Positions 6,075 to 9,571 of a stretch of DNA of 9,571 nt are shown in pieces. Source of the DNA: Promethearchaeia archaeon (GTDB lineage: Archaea > Asgardarchaeota > Lokiarchaeia > Sigyniarchaeales > SOKP01); the NCBI GenBank assembly GCA_029856445.1, contig JAHQWY010000123.1, forward strand, positions 1-9,571, given 5' to 3'. Within the stretch, counting starts at the first letter, position 1. Every line of letters begins with the position of its first letter. The notes under the pieces are model-generated. The model was given only the letters and a program-made list of their open reading frames with translations. It was not told the origin of the DNA and did no database searches. A program made the position numbers and the translations under genes.

Positions 6075-6677
6075 TTAGAATGTAAATCCTTCTGGTAACT
6101 CAGATTCTGATGTTCCTTCTGGAACAAACATTAAATCCATAATAGTATATGTTGGAGCTTTTGTTCTAAAGATTGGTATAATTCTTTTCCCAATCTCAGG
6201 TTCTCCGAGAGCCAAAACACTCATAAGAATCGTGACTACTTCTTCATCAAACTCAACATTTATGAATTTTATTGGCAAGGAAAGTGAATTGAAAGCCCCA
6301 GATCGATGAGTTACGATAAATGAATGGATTTTTGCTTTTTTTCGAGCTTTATCGGATATATCAATAGGTGTTGCTCTTCTCAAACAATCAGGACAAAAAA
6401 TTCTGAAAGGTTCATAAATAGATCCTTTTGTTTCACAGTTATCATTATCACATCTAGAAGCCATGAGTTTACCTTTCCCAAGGGATTCAAAAAATATAGC
6501 TTCACCACCATATGAATGAATATAAGTCATATCACGTGGATTTGTGACACCAGCTAACTTTCCCGTATCTTTATTAAAAATTGGCTGATTTGCCTCCGAA
6601 ATATGAAATATTCCTCTTGGTTTATATCTACCATTAATTATGTCAACATAACCCTTTTCATCATCTTTTTTTACCAT
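6075..6677 (-). CDS. DUF35-type Zn-ribbon/OB-fold protein C (variant, N-terminally extended)
   Basis: 200 residues. The first ~70 residues are an extension not seen in the other two DUF35 proteins here. A zinc ribbon follows with Cys76, Cys81, Cys95 and Cys98. The first knuckle is CDNDNC (four residues between the Cys) rather than CxxC, and the second is CPDC. An OB-fold runs from about 105 to 185 (IHSFIVTHRSG, then LALGEPEIGKRIIPIF). By family it should bind CoA substrates together with thiolase-like C, whose stop lies 2 nt before this ATG. The Shine-Dalgarno is embedded in the last codons of that gene. The SGAF/PIKF stretch (127-138) resembles the segment where DUF35 OB-folds contact the acyl-CoA, which is an inference. 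Second and last gene of its operon. Divergence from A and B suggests a separate complex with its own substrate. Confidence 0.85.
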   Translation of the reverse strand: MVKKDDEKGYVDIINGRYKPRGIFHISEANQPIFNKDTGKLAGVTNPRDMTYIHSYGGEAIFFESLGKGKLMASRCDNDNCETKGSIYEPFRIFCPDCLRRATPIDISDKARKKAKIHSFIVTHRSGAFNSLSLPIKFINVEFDEEVVTILMSVLALGEPEIGKRIIPIFRTKAPTYTIMDLMFVPEGTSESELPEGFTF

Positions 6678-6679
6678 TT

Positions 6680-8101
6680 TTAATCCTCCTTTATTAAATT
6701 ATTTGGATCCATTAAGATAGTACAAGTAACGTGAGAACCTACTCCAGCGTGACTTATAGCTAATCCTCTTTTTGCTCCTTTAACTTGTAAACTTTCCCAG
6801 TCTTTTGGTTTCTCCCTTCCAAAAGCTTTCCATTTCTCCTCAGGTTCATGGATTTCGTCCCATCGATTCCAGATGTGGTAACCAATTTCTGCTATTTGCA
6901 TAAGACCTGTTGCACCTACAGCATGCATACATCCTATTAATCCTCCACATGGATTACTAGGAAGTTTCCCTGGTTTTTTAGTAATTGGATTTATAACATA
7001 CGCATCTCCACTCTCAATATACGTTCTTCCCTCTCCATAAGGTCTTATTCCAATATCTTCATACGTCTGAATATCACTTATAGTAAACGCATCATGAAGC
7101 TCTACCACATCAAGATCTTCACAAGGATCAATAACACCTGACATATTATAGGCATAATAAGCAGACATTCTAGCTGCCAAAAAACTCGTGAATCCTGGAT
7201 ATCGATCTCCTCCCGGAAACTTTTTCCCCAAATCATCATATTGTCCCTTGGTTTCATTCGGTAGTAATGGTATCTTCATATTACGACGATCTGCCACTCT
7301 TAATGTATGACTCCCAGCTGCAATGTAAATTCGTAATGGTTTATCTACAATTTCATAAGCCGTATTTTCATCACAAACAATGCCACATGCAGAACCAACA
7401 CTCATTAAACAACAATCTAAAGCACGGAGCGGATATGCAACAATAGGAGAATTTAACACGTCTTCTACTGTAATTTTCATTGGTCCTTGAGCGTGAGGAT
7501 TCATTCTAGCATATCCTCTATTTTTAACTGCTATTTCTGCCATAGTGTTACGAAATGACTCTTCTTCCTTACCAAATATCTTCCAATATCTCTGAGCCAT
7601 AACTGCATAATAACCTGTATAAATATGTCCAAGAGGTGTTTCCCAATCCTTATCTGCCGCAGCTGATATAAGATGATTACCTTCATCTGTTGGAACTTCA
7701 TCCATTCTCTCCCATCCTAATGCAAGAGCACAATCACTATAACCAGATGCAACTGCTTTTACAGCTTCCCACATAGCAGAACCACCTGTAGCGCCTCCTG
7801 TCTTAACACCAATATTTCCGAGGGGATCCAATCCAAGTCTATCATGAATAACTGCTTCTCCAAGCAACTGATCTCCAAAATGATCAGCAAAATGACCATA
7901 ATAACAAGTATGGATATATTTTTTTAAATCCTTAGGAGTCATATTAACAAAATCTGCCGCTGCTGTCAAGGCATCAATACATAATTCTTCAGTTCGAGTT
8001 TCAGGAAATGCTCGATCAAATTTTGACATTCCAACTGTAGCTAAATACACAGGACGCATTAATTTGGGTATTTTTAATTGTTTATCACTAAATTTAATCA
8101 T
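6680..8101 (-). CDS. Thiolase-like protein C (Cys-less but His-bearing, with insertions)
   Basis: 473 residues, long for the family (about 380-400). The core starts at MRPVYLATVGMSKF (15-28), the normal archaeal thiolase N-terminus; an alternative start at Met15 (8059) is possible, and neither start has a strong Shine-Dalgarno. At the nucleophile site VKTGGATGGS (99-108) has Gly103 in place of Cys. Unlike A and B, the other active-site elements are kept: ELHDAF (334-339), MHAVGATG (392-399, with His393 in the GHP position as HAV), and SHAGVG (450-455). Extra cysteines occur in NPCGG and IGCMH (383-391). The extra length comes from a segment near 265-303 and a Trp-rich charged insert (about 411-438) before the last strands. 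First gene of a two-gene operon with its own DUF35. An acyl-CoA lyase or aldolase of the Ltp2 kind is a better guess than a thiolase, but substrate and reaction are unknown. Confidence 0.88.
   Translation of the reverse strand: MIKFSDKQLKIPKLMRPVYLATVGMSKFDRAFPETRTEELCIDALTAAADFVNMTPKDLKKYIHTCYYGHFADHFGDQLLGEAVIHDRLGLDPLGNIGVKTGGATGGSAMWEAVKAVASGYSDCALALGWERMDEVPTDEGNHLISAAADKDWETPLGHIYTGYYAVMAQRYWKIFGKEEESFRNTMAEIAVKNRGYARMNPHAQGPMKITVEDVLNSPIVAYPLRALDCCLMSVGSACGIVCDENTAYEIVDKPLRIYIAAGSHTLRVADRRNMKIPLLPNETKGQYDDLGKKFPGGDRYPGFTSFLAARMSAYYAYNMSGVIDPCEDLDVVELHDAFTISDIQTYEDIGIRPYGEGRTYIESGDAYVINPITKKPGKLPSNPCGGLIGCMHAVGATGLMQIAEIGYHIWNRWDEIHEPEEKWKAFGREKPKDWESLQVKGAKRGLAISHAGVGSHVTCTILMDPNNLIKED
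6685..6690 (-). promoter_or_regulatory. Shine-Dalgarno of DUF35 C
   Basis: AGGAGG on the minus strand, 7 nt before the ATG. It is formed by the Lys-Glu-Asp codons that end thiolase-like C, so translation of the pair is coupled. Confidence 0.65.
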
Positions 8102-8222
8102 ATTGTTTTCACTTCTTAGAATTTCGATATTTGTATAATTTTAGAATTTTATTTTCTTATAAATTTAATATTTTATGTTTATGTTTTATTTTGATTAAAA
8201 GATTTCTAATTACCTGAATTTT

Positions 8223-8242
8223 AGTGGGAATAAAATCCTACT
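8223..8242. repeat. Imperfect inverted repeat, possible operator or hairpin
   Basis: AGTGGGA and TCCTACT pair over seven positions, with one G-T pair and a 6-base centre (ATAAAA). It is relatively GC-rich for this gap. It lies about 120 bases upstream of thiolase-like C and about 170 upstream of the acyl-CoA dehydrogenase. Chance occurrence is not excluded. Confidence 0.25.
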
Positions 8243-8354
8243 TCGGATAAAAAGAGAACCTTATAATCAGCTAAATGATCTATCTTAGATTATCAGTCAA
8301 ATCACTAATCCAAAGATTGGAGTAAACAAGGTAAATGTTTATTTTTAATTCTTT

Positions 8355-8363
8355 TTTAAATAT
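8355..8363 (+). promoter_or_regulatory. TATA-like box upstream of acyl-CoA dehydrogenase
   Basis: TTTAAATAT, close to the archaeal TATA consensus, ends 47 nt before the ATG at 8411. Standard spacing would give a start near 8385 and a ~25-nt leader. The surrounding sequence is so AT-rich that the match is weak evidence. Confidence 0.3.
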
Positions 8364-8410
8364 TATTGTAAAAAATTTCATTAATTTTAAAAGTGAATTG
8401 ATGATGAGTT

Positions 8411-9571
8411 ATGGATACAAGAATAAGCGAGTTTGAACCCATTCGAATCCAGCGATATGTTCCTGAGTTGGATTTATTAAGCAATCCCGTTTTGAACGTA
8501 AAAGAGAAAGAGTTTTTAGCGGATTTATATGATTTTATGGAAAAAGAACTGGATTCTGAGTTAAGAAAACTTGAGAATCTGAATTATTATGTAGAGGAAC
8601 CAACCCAGGATAAAAAGAAAGAGATAGTAATAGGAATAATGAAAATGTTAGCAGAAAAGGGATATTACTCTACAGTACTTAATACTGAGGATTATGAAGT
8701 AGGTAGAATTACTAGAAATGCTCTCATAGCATTTGCAATATGCGGTGGGAGATGGAGTGAGTATAGTGAAAAATACATCGCTGGAAACTATAGCATTGAA
8801 ATGGGAAGATTGTCTGGAGGTACACTTTATTGTAATCCCGTCAATTATGCTTCTGATGAGGTACAAAAAGAAAAGTTTTTAAAACCAGTTGCCATTGATG
8901 GTCAAATTGGAGCTTCAGCAATGACAGAATTTAATGCGGGTTCAGATATTCTTAGTATGGAAATGAAATTGTATGAAAGAGATAACAAACTTATTGCAAA
9001 GGGTAAGAAATTATTTATTACAAACGGGATGATCGCTGATTATATAGTTCTATATGGTCGGTTGGATAATGGACAATTAGCTGCTGTAGTAGTTGATACT
9101 GAAAATCAGAAATTAAAAAATTTCAGAAGTACTAGAGTGAGAACATATGGAATGACTGATGCTTTTGTAAGTCGTTTAATTTTTGATAGAGTTGAGCTCC
9201 CAAAAGAAAATATGCTACATGGCAGTGGGGTCGATATTGCATTCCACCAACTAACTGAAGAAAGATTAGTGATTAGCGCTGAAGCTCTCGGTGATGCGAT
9301 GAAAAAACTCCTTTATTCTCATGCTTATGCTCTTCAGCGTATGCAATTTGAAAAAAGACTGCACCAATATCAAGTTATACGTTTTCCGATTTCTAAAAAA
9401 ATTCGAGAATTGAACCTGATGTTTTCAGCATTAATTCAATATTCCAGACAAATGGATGAGCATCCAGAATTGGGAAGCTCAAAATTGATGGCTGCTAATG
9501 CTATGGGATTAAAAATCAGCTCAACCGAGTTGGGATTTGAGAGTGCTATCCATTGCTTCAGAACCCTGGGA
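8411..9571 (+). CDS. Acyl-CoA dehydrogenase (3' truncated by window edge)
   Basis: FAD-dependent acyl-CoA dehydrogenase family; it should introduce an alpha,beta double bond into an acyl-CoA and pass electrons to an electron-transfer flavoprotein. 387 residues are visible and the frame is open at the right edge. The first ATG follows an in-frame TGA (8405-8407), so 8411 is the earliest start. Domains: an N-terminal helical part (about 30-165), the flavin/substrate strand SAMTEFNAGSD (169-179), KLFITNG (200-206) in the beta domain, then the C-terminal helical domain with TEERLVISAEALG (282-294) and YALQRMQFEKRL (306-317), the latter matching the RxxFG-type motif with Glu replacing Gly after Phe. 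The usual C-terminal catalytic Glu (YEGT region) would lie past the edge. A Glu precedes Arg285, at the position used as base by isovaleryl-CoA dehydrogenase, but many relatives share an ER here. Divergent from thiolase-like C, it probably supplies the oxidation step of the same pathway. Confidence 0.92.
   Translation, partial: MDTRISEFEPIRIQRYVPELDLLSNPVLNVKEKEFLADLYDFMEKELDSELRKLENLNYYVEEPTQDKKKEIVIGIMKMLAEKGYYSTVLNTEDYEVGRITRNALIAFAICGGRWSEYSEKYIAGNYSIEMGRLSGGTLYCNPVNYASDEVQKEKFLKPVAIDGQIGASAMTEFNAGSDILSMEMKLYERDNKLIAKGKKLFITNGMIADYIVLYGRLDNGQLAAVVVDTENQKLKNFRSTRVRTYGMTDAFVSRLIFDRVELPKENMLHGSGVDIAFHQLTEERLVISAEALGDAMKKLLYSHAYALQRMQFEKRLHQYQVIRFPISKKIRELNLMFSALIQYSRQMDEHPELGSSKLMAANAMGLKISSTELGFESAIHCFRTLG

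Larger units (their letters stand above)
8102..8410. promoter_or_regulatory. Divergent intergenic region between thiolase-like C and acyl-CoA dehydrogenase
   Basis: About 310 AT-rich bases without a credible ORF. It holds the outward promoters of both flanking transcription units. Two small inverted repeats stand out: 8223-8242 (listed separately) and TCCAA-AGA-TTGGA at 8309-8321. Either could be an operator for a shared regulator, but no regulator gene is in the window. Confidence 0.4.

Noticed and set aside
6324..6515. Plus-strand frame of 63 codons opposite DUF35 C
   Set aside because: Composition (Phe, Ser, Ile, Arg runs) is that of a shadow frame, and the opposite strand carries an intact Zn ribbon.
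1288..8101. Mevalonate-pathway acetoacetyl-CoA thiolase/HMG-CoA synthase/DUF35 complex
   Set aside because: No HMG-CoA synthase is present, and all three thiolase-like proteins lack the nucleophilic cysteine that both steps need.
8648..8866. Minus-strand frame of 72 codons opposite the acyl-CoA dehydrogenase
   Set aside because: The plus strand is continuously open here with dehydrogenase sequence; the antisense translation shows no family features.
1..9571. CRISPR arrays, tRNA or rRNA genes, insertion sequences, transposases or toxin-antitoxin genes
   Set aside because: No regularly spaced repeats, no cloverleaf with a GTTCRANYC-type arm, and no transposase or integrase motifs were found on reading both strands.

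Overview
The window is AT-rich and densely coded. It looks like archaeal DNA, possibly from an Asgard (Lokiarchaeia-like) lineage. The reasons are several separate pairs of thiolase-like and DUF35 (Zn-ribbon/OB-fold) genes, short poly-U tracts directly after stop codons with no hairpin, and TATA-like boxes upstream of operons. This is an inference: there is no rRNA or other taxonomic marker, and bacteria also carry all the protein families seen here.

Layout. (1) 3-650 (+) is the C-terminal two thirds of an L-threonine aldolase cut by the left edge. (2) 671-1242 (+) holds two overlapping frames that look like one ~190-aa conserved protein of unknown function. A -1 shift joins them at an A-AAA-AAT heptamer directly before the first frame's stop. 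(3) 4694-1288 (-) is a tight four-gene operon: DUF35, thiolase-like A, thiolase-like B, DUF35. (4) 5107-5991 (+), divergent from that operon, encodes a beta-keto acid cleavage enzyme (BKACE/DUF849, Kce-like). (5) 8101-6075 (-) is a two-gene operon of thiolase-like C and a third, variant DUF35. (6) 8411-9571 (+), divergent again, is an acyl-CoA dehydrogenase cut by the right edge. The two gaps above 300 bases (4695-5106 and 8102-8410) are divergent promoter regions.

How the genes may work together. From 1288 to the right edge almost every gene acts on acyl-CoA or beta-keto acids: an acyl-CoA dehydrogenase for alpha,beta-desaturation, three thiolase-fold proteins with DUF35 partners for C-C bond cleavage or formation, and a BKACE that exchanges a beta-keto acid with acetyl-CoA. 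No enoyl-CoA hydratase, hydroxyacyl-CoA dehydrogenase, CoA ligase or regulator is present, so the pathway is incomplete here.

The most striking point is that all three thiolase-like proteins lack the nucleophilic cysteine of true thiolases, and two of them also lack the GHP-type histidine. By analogy with the Cys-less Ltp2 and its DUF35 partner in actinobacterial steroid degradation, they may be retro-aldol lyases or non-thiolytic C-C lyases rather than thiolases. The substrate cannot be read from the sequence.
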